NCBI RefSeq assembly: GCF_019884785.1
Contig: NZ_CP082326.1
Location: 3,961,355 to 4,025,354, forward strand
DNA length: 64,000 nucleotides
Direction: 5' to 3'
From: Crassaminicella profunda
GTDB lineage: Bacteria > Bacillota > Clostridia > Peptostreptococcales > Thermotaleaceae
Of this stretch, positions 34,940-44,428 are shown piece by piece. The notes below the pieces were generated by a model. The model did not search any database, was not told the DNA's origin, and saw only the letters and a program-made list of their open reading frames with translations. Within the stretch, counting starts at the first letter, position 1; the number at the start of each line of letters is the position of its first letter. The translations under genes were made by a program, and so were the position numbers.

Positions 34940-35194
34940 TTGTTTCATAGATATAACATGCCACCAAACAATCTTTATAGACCCTATCAAACCATCTCAC
35001 TCATAGAACCTTATGTGGTTGAAACATTAAAAAGTATTATTGGCAGAAGAGTTATTGTGGATACCATCAGAGGTGTCATACAAGGATATCTTGTAGATGT
35101 AAAACCTGATCATATTGTTATAAAGGATCGTAAAGACGATGAGCCAACCTTTGTAAGAATGCAACAAATTGTTTTTATAATGCCAATCAGATAA
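34940..35194 (+). CDS. DUF2642 (YuzF-like) small protein
   Basis: About 84 residues. The core SIIGRRVIVDTIRGVIQGYL then VDVKPDHIVIKD is the short SH3/LSM-like barrel of the DUF2642 family, found in spore-forming Bacillota and linked in some cases with spore coat or germination proteins. The start is TTG at 34940-34942 with AAAGGAGG 8 bases upstream; a longer frame from 34910 has no ribosome site. It is a lone plus-strand gene facing away from the DUF362 gene and followed by a terminator. Confidence 0.78.
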   Translation: MFHRYNMPPNNLYRPYQTISLIEPYVVETLKSIIGRRVIVDTIRGVIQGYLVDVKPDHIVIKDRKDDEPTFVRMQQIVFIMPIR

Positions 35195-35250
35195 GATCTC
35201 ATCATAAAATTTTTCTTTTTATCTTTTTTCTTCTTTGTTTTTTATCTTTT

Positions 35251-35286
35251 AACAAAGGGCAATTCTTACAGTATTTACCCTTTGTT
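35251..35286 (+). terminator. Terminator of the DUF2642 gene
   Basis: AACAAAGGG (35251-35259) and CCCTTTGTT (35278-35286) with an 18-base loop, followed by TTCAC. Moderate strength. Confidence 0.55.
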
Positions 35287-35363
35287 TTCACTTACCACAA
35301 CATTTTTTCTTGGATATAGACTTATCCCTTCTCTTTTATAGGATAGATCCATCTATTTAATGT

Positions 35364-35705
35364 TTATTTATGTCTATACAATATTAATTCTATAGATTCT
35401 TCATGGATATTAATTTCTGCTTTATCAATCATCATCCCTACTAATGTAAGCTCCGTATCCACATCGCAATCCCCTGCTAGTTCCCAATAATATTCTTCCA
35501 TTTCTTCTTGCTTATCACATTTTAAAGATTTAATCAGTTTTTCTATTTTGGCTTGATCCTTTGCTATATAATTGGTGTTTAAGGTTATTTTGTAATGATC
35601 TTTTTTCTCTTGTATATTCATATTCATATCTGTAGCTCCCATAGAGAAAAAATAAGTAATCAATTCATCTACTATTTTTGAAATTCTTTTTTTATTATGT
35701 TTCAT
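35364..35705 (-). CDS. Small protein coupled to the DUF1576 gene, unknown
   Basis: A 113-residue soluble alpha/beta protein (ISKIVDELITYFFSMGATD; LSKxK-like middle; INIHEESIELILYRHK end). I do not recognise the family. Its ATG shares a base with the stop of the DUF1576 membrane gene, so the two are translationally coupled and probably act together. Confidence 0.7.
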   Translation of the reverse strand: MKHNKKRISKIVDELITYFFSMGATDMNMNIQEKKDHYKITLNTNYIAKDQAKIEKLIKSLKCDKQEEMEEYYWELAGDCDVDTELTLVGMMIDKAEINIHEESIELILYRHK

Positions 35706-36976
35706 TAATTTTCATCCTTTCTGAACGCTTGAATGATTGGTACTAAAATAGCTGCAACAATCCCTGCTGCAAATCCATTATTATATAAGTTTAATCCACC
35801 ATGTAATGATCCCACATTTAGGACAACTGATGAATGTATAAAAGCCGCAATCACTCCATATTGCCATCCAAATTCACCAGCTATAGGTGCTAGCGCAGTT
35901 CCAAATAAAGCAGCTAACAATATGGCTGGATCATGTATATTCCAAATCTTTGTCAACGCCCCTATAGATACCCCTAAAAAAATAGGGATTATATTTTTAA
36001 TATGTTTTCCAAATCCTCCAAATCCAGCTACAGTAAATATTCCTCCAATAGTAGGTCCATTTAAATCTCCACCCACCAATACTATATAGCTTGTTGCAAT
36101 ACATCCATTGATTCCTATATTAATTAAAGTGGGAGCAAAACCTTCTAAAATAACAAAATCTGTAACAAGTCTTCCAGGATACTTCATAATATTTTTCACA
36201 TTTTTCAAAGAACGATCATTTAAATAAAACCCTATAACTATCATTGATAAAAAAGTTCCATAAAGAAAAGTTCCTAAAATCTTATTATTTCCTGTTGTCC
36301 AAATCATTCTTGGAGTTGCTAAAAAGCCATAGGATTTAAAAATAGAAACCATTACTGTTCCAAGCATTCCAGCAGCAAAGCCAATATTGTATAAATTAAA
36401 TCCTTGATGTACTCTCACTAGATAAGAAGATAATGGTGGAAGGATAAAACCAATCCCCACTCCTACTGAAACCCCTAATAATACCCTCATAAAAAGGGGC
36501 AATGTTGTACTAAATATGATTTCTGTAACAAATGGTGCCATGGCAGTTCCAAATAAAGCTATATAAATATATTTTGAAAACTTTTCCTTCTGCTGTTTTG
36601 AGTATAAATAAACACCTATTACAATAAACCACACATTTAAAAGATTCTTACCAAAAAACGCAAATCCTTCTATTAAAAATAAAGCTGCTATGGTTACACC
36701 ATTAAAATTGATTTTTAATCTGTTTATAATATAAATAAAAATCAAAGTCAATATTCCTGAATTTACAAAAGCTGCTCCCATTCCTCCTACACCTATATAA
36801 TCTGTTATTAATGTATCTGGTTCTGTAAGGATGGTATACATTCCTTGAAATATTTCTTTTGGTGTATCCACTAAAAATCCAAATAAAACCAAAGTAAAAG
36901 CATATAAAGTCATTATCCATAACTTAATATTATTTTCTTTTTTCTTTTCTGTAGCAAGATTTTTAGTTATTTTCAT
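35705..36976 (-). CDS. DUF1576 membrane protein
   Basis: A 423-residue protein with about 12 membrane helices. Two internal copies of a glycine-rich block are visible, VRVHQGFNLYNIGFAAGMLGT (about 205-225, quoted in part: HQGFNLYNIGFAAG) and GSLHGGLNLYNNGFAAGIVA near the end. This repeated LNLYNxGFAAG pattern marks the DUF1576 family and suggests a two-fold transporter fold. No substrate is known. It overlaps a 113-residue soluble partner by one base. GGAGG lies 11 bases before ATG. Confidence 0.82.
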   Translation of the reverse strand: MKITKNLATEKKKENNIKLWIMTLYAFTLVLFGFLVDTPKEIFQGMYTILTEPDTLITDYIGVGGMGAAFVNSGILTLIFIYIINRLKINFNGVTIAALFLIEGFAFFGKNLLNVWFIVIGVYLYSKQQKEKFSKYIYIALFGTAMAPFVTEIIFSTTLPLFMRVLLGVSVGVGIGFILPPLSSYLVRVHQGFNLYNIGFAAGMLGTVMVSIFKSYGFLATPRMIWTTGNNKILGTFLYGTFLSMIVIGFYLNDRSLKNVKNIMKYPGRLVTDFVILEGFAPTLINIGINGCIATSYIVLVGGDLNGPTIGGIFTVAGFGGFGKHIKNIIPIFLGVSIGALTKIWNIHDPAILLAALFGTALAPIAGEFGWQYGVIAAFIHSSVVLNVGSLHGGLNLYNNGFAAGIVAAILVPIIQAFRKDEN

Positions 36977-37076
36977 TAACTATTTTTCCTCCTATTTAAG
37001 ATTTCCTCTTGCTAATTATACCCATTCTATAAACTCCCAATCACTTTTAAATATCTTTCATTTTAATCATAAAAAA

Positions 37077-37096
37077 GAGACATGTTTCCATGTCTC
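37077..37096 (-). terminator. Terminator of the YfcC-type carrier gene
   Basis: GAGACATG and CATGTCTC with a 4-base loop, then a T-run on the minus strand. Confidence 0.88.
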
Positions 37097-37109
37097 TCCA
37101 AAATGAATC

Positions 37110-38783
37110 TTAATTATATCCTATTAACACAGCAGTAACAATAAATGCTATAGATCCTATAAAAAGCATTAATTGCATTTTAATTTGAAACTTCAACCAT
37201 TTTACCCATTCAAGTCTTGCAATAGCAAGTACTCCCATAAGGGTTGCAGCTGTAGGTACTACACAGTTTGTAAAACCATCTCCTAATTGGAATGCAAGTA
37301 CTGCAACCTGCTTTGTAACCCCTATTAATTGAGCAAGAGGTGCCATCAGTGGCATAGTAAGTGCCGCTTGTCCAGAACCTGATACTACAAAGAAATTCAC
37401 AATAGATTGGAATATATACATTACACAAGCAGCAATGGTAGGAGATATGCCATTTAGAGCATTCGCCATTCCACTTAAAATTGTATTAAGTACTGTCTCA
37501 TTCCCTGCACCCGTACCTCCTAAGACAAGGATAATTCCTTTAGCCATACCAACAACCATAGCCGCACCAACTAAATCTTCAGCACCTTTTCTAAAGGAAG
37601 ATGCGATATCATTCGTTCTCATATTATTTAATTTGAAAATAATTCCTATAATCCCAGAAACCAATCCGATAGTAAAGAAAACCGTTGCAATTTCAGGAAG
37701 ATAATATTCATGTACATTAACACCCCAAATAATCCACGCCATTCCAAGAGCTAATGTAATAACAACTAACGCATGCCCTATTCCAAAATGAGCTTGCTGA
37801 TCTTTATCTTTTTCTAAGTCTTTTCTAAAAAATTCATCTGTTTCATAAGCAAGGGAACTTTGAGGATTTTTCTTAATCTTTGTTGCATATACCATTGTAT
37901 ACACTATGCCCAATAGAGTGAACACTATCCACATAATAATTCTAAACATATTTCCTGAACCAACTTGAATACCTGCAACCCCTTGAGCAATAGCAACACT
38001 AAATGGATTCATCCATGATGTAGCAAATCCGATTTGGGTTGCTATATAGCTGACCATTACAGCAACAATTGAGTCATAACCTAATGCCACCATAACAGGT
38101 GCTAAGATCATTACAAATGGTATGGTTTCTTCTCCCATACCAAAAACAGCTCCTCCTAGAGAAAATAAGAAAAACAGTATAGGAATAATAGCTATTTCAT
38201 ATCCTTTTGTCTTAGATATAATATGCATAATTCCATTTTCAATGGCACCCGTCCTTAACACAATACCAAAGGCACCTCCAACTACAAGAATAAATGCCAT
38301 TACACCTACAGCTGATCCCCATTTATCTCCTGAACAAAATCCTTCATAGACATAATTTAAGAATCCTAATCCGCCACCTTTTTCAAATAGTTTGATCCTT
38401 GTTTTATTTCCTTCTGTAATATAACTTCCATAAATCTGTACTACCTTAAACTTATATGCTTCTCCCTCTGAATACTCAAAGGATTTTGCCTTTGATTTCT
38501 TAATAGCACCTATTTCTTCATCACCTTTAAAAACATAGGTCTTATCCCCGGTAGCATCGATGGTATAATCGTCACCATCTATTTGTACCGTTTCTTTTGC
38601 ATTATCTGCTACCCTAACAATTGCTTCACCATCTTGTCCTATCACATCATAAAATATTTCAAATCTTCCTGTAGGAACAATATACGTTAGTAATGCTGCA
38701 AGCACAACAATAAAAAAGATAATTACATACGTATCTGGCATCTGCCATTTGTTCCTCATTTTTGCTTTTGCTTCTGAAGTCAT
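37110..38783 (-). CDS. YfcC family carrier (C4-dicarboxylate/basic amino-acid type)
   Basis: A 557-residue protein of about 12 helices. Family blocks are IVPTGRFE after helix 1, PILFFLFSLGGAVFGMGEET, IPFVMILAPVMVALGYDS and SGSGQAALTMPLMAPLAQLIG. YfcC-type proteins exchange amino acids or peptides in anaerobes; the exact substrate is unknown. The chain is about 50-60 residues longer than usual, because the outside loop after helix 1 is enlarged (about 40-140, charged, with VQIDGDDYTIDATGDKTYVF). GGGGGG precedes ATG. Single gene with its own terminator. Confidence 0.85.
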   Translation of the reverse strand: MTSEAKAKMRNKWQMPDTYVIIFFIVVLAALLTYIVPTGRFEIFYDVIGQDGEAIVRVADNAKETVQIDGDDYTIDATGDKTYVFKGDEEIGAIKKSKAKSFEYSEGEAYKFKVVQIYGSYITEGNKTRIKLFEKGGGLGFLNYVYEGFCSGDKWGSAVGVMAFILVVGGAFGIVLRTGAIENGIMHIISKTKGYEIAIIPILFFLFSLGGAVFGMGEETIPFVMILAPVMVALGYDSIVAVMVSYIATQIGFATSWMNPFSVAIAQGVAGIQVGSGNMFRIIMWIVFTLLGIVYTMVYATKIKKNPQSSLAYETDEFFRKDLEKDKDQQAHFGIGHALVVITLALGMAWIIWGVNVHEYYLPEIATVFFTIGLVSGIIGIIFKLNNMRTNDIASSFRKGAEDLVGAAMVVGMAKGIILVLGGTGAGNETVLNTILSGMANALNGISPTIAACVMYIFQSIVNFFVVSGSGQAALTMPLMAPLAQLIGVTKQVAVLAFQLGDGFTNCVVPTAATLMGVLAIARLEWVKWLKFQIKMQLMLFIGSIAFIVTAVLIGYN

Positions 38784-38885
38784 AAGATCCCCCCTTGAAT
38801 ATTTTTTATGTCACTATATACAATTATGCCAAAATTTATAATTTTTGTAAATAAATATCTATACATTAATCTTTATTTTAGTTTT

Positions 38886-41465
38886 TTAACCGTTATCGGA
38901 TGAAAATTTTAATGGTTCTATTTTAAAGTTTGCATTGGACAAGATTTCTGGCCAAATCTTAACCATTTGGTGTACCTTGTGTTTCTTATTATCAGGCAAT
39001 AAATCCCAAGGAACAAGGGCAGGATCTGTTTTTTTCTTCATATCTTTTATATCTCCACAAGTCCAACCATTTTCTTTTCTATGAAGACACCACCGAGTAT
39101 GTTCGTAGTTAGCTAAAATATCTAGTTCACTTTCTGTAAATAGACTAAATTTAGGCGTTTCTTTAACAGATACCACATCATAATTAATTTTAAGTAACGC
39201 TCCAGGAATATGTTTTGCATAATCGAGATTGGAGCTTTTAAGATCTTCACTAAGCTCGTCCCAAGGAGCTATAAAATCCGTATCAATGTTTTTATTATCT
39301 TTATTTAATCGAATATATTTTTCATGAATAGCCTTTGCAAGACTTTCAATCTTCTCACTAAAAAATGCATCGTGCATTAAATGGCGTAAAAATTGATCTT
39401 CATCTACATGGAGTTTTAGCTGCTCTCTAGAAGGTAAATGGGATTGTTCCCACTTCTTTGCTTGGGTTAACATACTCATCTCAAGGATTGCTTCCATAGA
39501 TCTTGATTCATGCTTATATCTTGGAATTTTAAGTAGTGCTCTTAATACACCATTATCAATTTGAGCTTCTCCCTTTTCATTGATCAGATGAGGCTCTTTA
39601 CGCTCTAATAATGAACGCAATAGCATGGCTCTTCGTATAATAAATAATTGGTCTAATTTCCCATTTACTTGATTAGGTCCTAAGATGTTTACATAGCCTC
39701 TAAGGCGGCTAATAAAATCAGGTCCCTTAGCACTTTTGAATGATTTTCTAAATTGTTTTTGTTCTTCTTCATCTGTAATATCTTCTCCACAGAATTCTTT
39801 AAAAGTACTACTTGTTCCCCCTGCAAATACAAAAATAGCTTTTCCAATAGGATGAATAGCATCCCCTTCTCTAAAAGCTCCATCTTGCATAGGTGCTAAA
39901 AAATATTTTAACCATCCAAGATTTCCTTCAAAAGTAGAATCAAACTCATCAAAAAATACTAAAGGTATTTTTCCTTCCAAAGAAAGATCTCTTACTTTAT
40001 GAAAAGCATTGCTTAATTCTGATAAGGTATGAAACTGAGATAAATTGAAATTTAAAGCTTTAATAAGATTTGGTGCAATACTCGCTGCGATCTCCATAAT
40101 ACCAAAAGATTTCCCTGATCCAGGTGTTCCAAATACAGAAATAGATAGAGGCCGAACTGTATTGCTTGTGGAAATATATTCCCACATCAAATTTTTAATA
40201 CTTCTATAACTTTCGATTTCTGTTCGGTCTACCGTTTTTAATTTTCCAAACCGTGCGCTCGGAATAAATTTTAATACTTTTCTTTCTCCATTTTTAACAA
40301 TATCATAAGCAATTTCTGCTAAATTTGCTGTGCTTTTCTCTTCAAGGATATACCAACGAGAATAACCGTTTATATCAGATGAATTAGGGATTTTTACATC
40401 CTGTATATACTCTTTGTATATAAAGTCATTTTCCCCTTCAACAAATATAGAATCTTTAGGAAAAGGCACTTCTTCCATGTTTTTGCCAAAACCCTCGATA
40501 AAATATTTTTGTGCCGCAACAATCCCTTCTCGAATTCCTTTACCTAACCAATGGGAAAGCTTCTTGTTTTTATGCTTTTTTGAAGCAACAATACTACGTG
40601 AAAGTCCTGCAACAAAGCAGGAGGTCAATCCATACATTTTTCCCTGCGTATCTTTCACAAAACCTCCTTCAAATTCATAAGGAAGAAAATATAAACGAGA
40701 TTCAGGTTCTACCCCATCATTCCTATAATAAATAGCTCCTTCAAGTCCAAAAGGTACTATAAGATGATGACATTTTGCAAGAAAAGCAAGATTTGGATTA
40801 TTGTTGATTTGCCAAACAAAATCCTGAGAAGTTCTTTCCCAAGAAAGACCTTTACTAATATTCACTCCCTTAGAACGTAAATCATTAGCATTTATAACAA
40901 TGATTGTGTTCTCCATATGAAATTCTTCTAAATGTTTCCAAAGTTTGCTAGAAGAAATAGGATTATTCATTTTATACAAAATAATAGGTTCTTTTTCACA
41001 TGATTTTATTGCCAATGGCCAAAACTCTTCATTGGAATTAAAACCATTATTGTCATCATCTATAACAACAATATCTGCATTTTCATTATCTTTCTGAATG
41101 GGAAGTAACTTTGGTTTGCCAGATGATGGTCCTGTGAATCCCATAAATTCTTTAATTCTATATACTTTATTTTTATCTTTTTCATTTGCAGAGACAGGGA
41201 ACAAGTCTAATGTCACATTAGAACGAAGAAATTCCCTTGGTAAATCTGATTCTATATAACTTATTTTAGGAGAGCATACAGGCATATCCGTTGCTAAATT
41301 TATAATTTTTGCTAATAATAAAGCCTCTCCAGGTTTTAATAAATTGTGCATATTCATATGGGTTTGCCAATTCAAGCCTTCATTATTTTGAGGGTGTGTG
41401 ATCCATTGAAGGGAATTTATACATATATCTCCAGATACAACAATTGTTACGTCTTTATGATTCAT
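38886..41465 (-). CDS. Large AAA+ ATPase with C-terminal RyR domain
   Basis: An 859-residue cytoplasmic protein. The N-terminal half (1-320) is alpha/beta and looks like a PfkB/ribokinase-type fold: VTIVVSGDICINSLQ at the start, DIVVIDDDNNGF, NTIIVINANDLRSKGVNIS and HHLIVPFGLEGAIYYR. The AAA+ domain has Walker A GTPGSGKS (446-453), Walker B PLVFFDEFD (501-509) and an arginine region DFISRLRGYVNI (583-594). Residues 730-845 form a ryanodine-receptor (RyR) repeat: APWDELSEDLKSSNLDYAKHI, then NYEHTRWCLHRKENGW and DPALVPWDLLPDNKK. RyR domains in bacteria occur in nucleotide-linked conflict and signalling systems. AGGAGG is 9 bases before ATG. Single gene. Kinase activity of the N-terminal part is unproven. 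Confidence 0.8.
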   Translation of the reverse strand: MNHKDVTIVVSGDICINSLQWITHPQNNEGLNWQTHMNMHNLLKPGEALLLAKIINLATDMPVCSPKISYIESDLPREFLRSNVTLDLFPVSANEKDKNKVYRIKEFMGFTGPSSGKPKLLPIQKDNENADIVVIDDDNNGFNSNEEFWPLAIKSCEKEPIILYKMNNPISSSKLWKHLEEFHMENTIIVINANDLRSKGVNISKGLSWERTSQDFVWQINNNPNLAFLAKCHHLIVPFGLEGAIYYRNDGVEPESRLYFLPYEFEGGFVKDTQGKMYGLTSCFVAGLSRSIVASKKHKNKKLSHWLGKGIREGIVAAQKYFIEGFGKNMEEVPFPKDSIFVEGENDFIYKEYIQDVKIPNSSDINGYSRWYILEEKSTANLAEIAYDIVKNGERKVLKFIPSARFGKLKTVDRTEIESYRSIKNLMWEYISTSNTVRPLSISVFGTPGSGKSFGIMEIAASIAPNLIKALNFNLSQFHTLSELSNAFHKVRDLSLEGKIPLVFFDEFDSTFEGNLGWLKYFLAPMQDGAFREGDAIHPIGKAIFVFAGGTSSTFKEFCGEDITDEEEQKQFRKSFKSAKGPDFISRLRGYVNILGPNQVNGKLDQLFIIRRAMLLRSLLERKEPHLINEKGEAQIDNGVLRALLKIPRYKHESRSMEAILEMSMLTQAKKWEQSHLPSREQLKLHVDEDQFLRHLMHDAFFSEKIESLAKAIHEKYIRLNKDNKNIDTDFIAPWDELSEDLKSSNLDYAKHIPGALLKINYDVVSVKETPKFSLFTESELDILANYEHTRWCLHRKENGWTCGDIKDMKKKTDPALVPWDLLPDNKKHKVHQMVKIWPEILSNANFKIEPLKFSSDNG

Positions 41466-41604
41466 ATCTTACAACCTCCTATTCATTTGTTTTTCATACA
41501 CAAGTACAAATACGATTCCTACGTTATTCCCAATATCAGTTTATCATCAAATCTTTTATAAGGCTACAAGGAGTAAACTAACATAACATCATGCAAACAA
41601 AAAC

Positions 41605-41633
41605 AGTCCCTACCTCCTATGGAAATAGAGACT
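41605..41633 (-). terminator. Terminator of the CGGC-domain gene
   Basis: Thirteen paired positions (41605-41617 with 41621-41633, including G-T pairs), short loop, T-rich tail on the minus strand. Confidence 0.6.
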
Positions 41634-41644
41634 ACTATGGTTTT

Positions 41645-42055
41645 TTAATACGAAGTATATACGCCTTGTCCTCTTTTCTTTTCTGCATTTTTACTTAAAT
41701 AAGATCCTTCGATGATCTTTGTGTATCCTTTTTTTAGAATAATACTTTTAATATAATCCACATGAGGACATCTATCATAGTGATGATTATCCGTTACCAT
41801 ACAAGAAGATAAATGAATCACAACCTCATCTTTATTTATATTAGTATCTTTTCTACATCGCTTAGCAAAATGCTCTAATTTTGCTGCTACACCTTTCCCA
41901 CAACATCCTCCACAGGTAAAAGAAATATACCTTGTATTCTCCTCATAGTTTTCAAACATTCCTTCTTTATTATAAAACGTGTTGGTACAGGCAAATCCAC
42001 TACATCTTCTATGCGCAATATCACACTGAATAATAACAACATATTTTGTACTCAT
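41645..42055 (-). CDS. CGGC domain protein
   Basis: A 136-residue protein rich in Cys and His. CDIAHRRCSGFACTNTF, FTCGGCCGKGVAAKLEHFAKRC and HLSSCMVTDNHHYDRCPHVDYI are the conserved blocks of the CGGC family, which is believed to bind metal. GGGAGG precedes ATG. It stands alone between two unrelated minus-strand units. Role unknown; metal or sulfur handling is a reasonable guess from the residues. Confidence 0.87.
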   Translation of the reverse strand: MSTKYVVIIQCDIAHRRCSGFACTNTFYNKEGMFENYEENTRYISFTCGGCCGKGVAAKLEHFAKRCRKDTNINKDEVVIHLSSCMVTDNHHYDRCPHVDYIKSIILKKGYTKIIEGSYLSKNAEKKRGQGVYTSY

Positions 42056-42428
42056 GCTGATTCCTCCCTTTAATTAGTACACTATAGCCAATATCAAATA
42101 CTTCTCCTCTAAAAAACCATACCATATAACATTATAAATGTGCACAAATTTTTATAATTTGACTATTTTTCTACTCAAAATAAGAAAGTGGTTTTTTTTT
42201 TGAAAAACCCTATTATGGCACTCCTTTTCATCATCTTACTATGCACTGTACTTTTTGGAAAAAAAACAAAAGATTATTTAAAATCAGAACAAGAGTGTGT
42301 AGTTACAAAATATAACCCTAATCCTGCTGGCAATTTCACTGTCACGAATAATGCAATCACAATTGGCATAACAAACGTAGAAATCGTCAGTTTTGGAAGA
42401 GAAATTAATATTCACTTTTCATCTATAT

Positions 42429-43904
42429 CTATTTATTCTTCTTTGATAGCTCTCTACTTCTTTCTCTTTGTAAGTTTCCAAGCCAGTTTGGCTCTAATTT
42501 TAATGCCCTTGCAATAATCCCCCCTTCAGCATCTCTTGAAATTTGAATAGCCATTTGATCTTGCATACTTACCGTTTTATATACTCCTATTTCCCCTTCT
42601 TTAAAATAGTCGTCTATAGGAATCTCAAAACTATAGCCTTCATATTCATAACGTGCTAATCCATTTACATCACAAGTAACTTCTTTTATGGATTTAGGTA
42701 TTTCAATACCATCTGCTACTGCTTTTTTCCAATCAACAAAACTTAAAAATATGGGGCTAACATGCTTTTTCTCCAATTTTACTGCCCTACCAGTAATCAC
42801 CCCATCAGTATCTCTTAAAAATTGAATAGCCGTTTGATCATATATATTGCGTGTTTTATATACTCCAATCTCTCCTTCTTTAAAAAAATTGTCTGGGCGA
42901 AAACCAATTTTTCTCTTTCCATTTGCATGTTCATATTCATAATCTACCAAGCCATCTTGAGCGTGAGTAACTTTTTTTACTGATTCGGGTATTACAACAC
43001 CTTTTTCTATTTCTTTTTCCCAATCAATATCAATAAGCCTTTCTTTACTGTCAGTAAAACTTTCTTTAATATCTGTAGAATCCTCTTTTGGTTCTTTAAG
43101 TAGTTCTGCTAGATATTTTTCAGCTTTCTCATGATCAGCTTTTTTTATATCAAGAGGTAATTTAAAAAGTGCGTTTGCTCCTTTATAATCAACATTAGGG
43201 CTAATTTCGCCAGTTTGTTCATTATAATTAAAAGCATTTATGCTATAGGAATCCGTATTACTAATACAAAGATAAAGTCCTCTGTCGGCAAACATTTCAA
43301 CCCCATCACATTCAATCAACCTGTACATAACCCCCTCAATTACACAATCATTATATCCGCCATTCATAGATGCTATATTTACTTGCCATGGCTTTTGTCC
43401 CTTTATTAGCGGAGAGATAAAAAATGGATTTTTGCCATACTCTTCATCGTCTATATCCGGCATTTTACTACCATCTTGCTTTACTATTGAAACTACAGCA
43501 TATGTTCTATCCGAATGTATATCCTCTATAGAAGCTCTAAAATCACTTAAATTTTCCCCGGATACGATTCCAAGCAAATTAAAATTATATCCCCCTGAAA
43601 TAATTGATTCATTTATTTTAATTGCATTTTTTTGTTCAAATGCTTGAGCAAGTGTTTCATTTTTAAGATGCTCTGCAACTTGTTTTGGACTAAGAAAATA
43701 CCAAGCTGCCAATACAGTTATTGACATTGCGATAGTAATTATAGCAACAATCAGTGCAACGGATATGCTTTTCTTATAAACTGGTTTCAAAATATCCTTC
43801 TCCTTTAGTTGATTTATAATTTTTTCGTTTAACTCTTCACTAGGCTCAACTGTAGAAGATAGTGCTTGCTTTAACAATCGATTCAATTGGTCAGAATTAT
43901 TCAT
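42429..43904 (-). CDS. Membrane partner of the second ECF sigma factor, with C-terminal tandem repeat
   Basis: A 491-residue protein. The cytoplasmic N-terminus (1-42, DQLNRLLKQALSSTVEPSEEL) precedes one helix (about 46-68). Outside, a DUF4179-like region (70-260) is followed by a Glu/Lys linker and two repeats of about 80 residues (about 292-385 and 392-475). Each has a W(E/K)K, IP(E/K)S(V/I)K(K/E)VT, YEYE, DxFFKEGEIGVYKT and an RDxxGxIxxRAxKLE step. It is encoded 2 bases after the sigma gene, so it is probably an anti-sigma factor or sensor. What the repeats bind is unknown. GGAGGAG precedes ATG. Confidence 0.72.
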   Translation of the reverse strand: MNNSDQLNRLLKQALSSTVEPSEELNEKIINQLKEKDILKPVYKKSISVALIVAIITIAMSITVLAAWYFLSPKQVAEHLKNETLAQAFEQKNAIKINESIISGGYNFNLLGIVSGENLSDFRASIEDIHSDRTYAVVSIVKQDGSKMPDIDDEEYGKNPFFISPLIKGQKPWQVNIASMNGGYNDCVIEGVMYRLIECDGVEMFADRGLYLCISNTDSYSINAFNYNEQTGEISPNVDYKGANALFKLPLDIKKADHEKAEKYLAELLKEPKEDSTDIKESFTDSKERLIDIDWEKEIEKGVVIPESVKKVTHAQDGLVDYEYEHANGKRKIGFRPDNFFKEGEIGVYKTRNIYDQTAIQFLRDTDGVITGRAVKLEKKHVSPIFLSFVDWKKAVADGIEIPKSIKEVTCDVNGLARYEYEGYSFEIPIDDYFKEGEIGVYKTVSMQDQMAIQISRDAEGGIIARALKLEPNWLGNLQRERSRELSKKNK

Positions 43905-43906
43905 AT

Positions 43907-44428
43907 TTACTCCTCCAATTTCAAAATATTTTTCAAAGCTTTTCGAGCCTTATAAAGCCTGCTTTTCACAGTTCCCTGTGGAATCTTCAGTGCTGATGCT
44001 ATGTCTTGGATAGACATTTCTGCAGTGTAGTACATATACAAAGGTATTCTTAATTTATCGTTCAACGTATCTACTGCAGTCTGTATCCTAACACGGAGTT
44101 CATTAGATATAACAATATTCTCTAAAGTTAATTCATCCTTAAATATATAGTCATCGTTGACATCTTCGTTAAGCTCCTGTGTTGGTGCTATTCTTTGACG
44201 CCAGGCATATTTCCGACGCTTGTTTTTCCATATTCCTATTGCAATAGAAATAAGAAATGCTTTCGGATTATTATCTTTATCAATCTTACGACACAACTCT
44301 ATTGCTTTAAGAAATGTTTCTTGATATAGTTCATCTGTATCCGTCTTATCTTTTGTAAGCTTATAGCAAAATCCATAAATGGATTTACCATGCAACTTGA
44401 TAAGTTCACTTAAATCTGCAATGTCCAA
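43907..44428 (-). CDS. ECF RNA polymerase sigma factor (second)
   Basis: About 173 residues. Region 2 reads HGKSIYGFCYKLTKDKTDTDELYQETFLKAI; quoted here by its key part DTDELYQETFLKA. The PKAFLISIAIGIWKNKRR helix and region 4 VDTLNDKLRIPLYMYYTAEM, IQDIASALKIPQGTVKSRLYKARK complete the ECF layout. AAAGGAG is followed by ATGAGTTGT and then TTG. As in the other ECF gene, I prefer the TTG (44426-44428) 9 bases from the site over the ATG that touches it. It is the first gene of a two-gene unit. Confidence 0.88.
   Translation of the reverse strand: MDIADLSELIKLHGKSIYGFCYKLTKDKTDTDELYQETFLKAIELCRKIDKDNNPKAFLISIAIGIWKNKRRKYAWRQRIAPTQELNEDVNDDYIFKDELTLENIVISNELRVRIQTAVDTLNDKLRIPLYMYYTAEMSIQDIASALKIPQGTVKSRLYKARKALKNILKLEE

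Noticed and set aside
42188-42517. Plus-strand frame with a hydrophobic start, read as a possible small membrane protein
   Set aside because: No convincing ribosome site, a GTG start in a T-run, and the last third runs antisense through the ECF partner gene. The first 60 codons look fairly protein-like, so it is not excluded.
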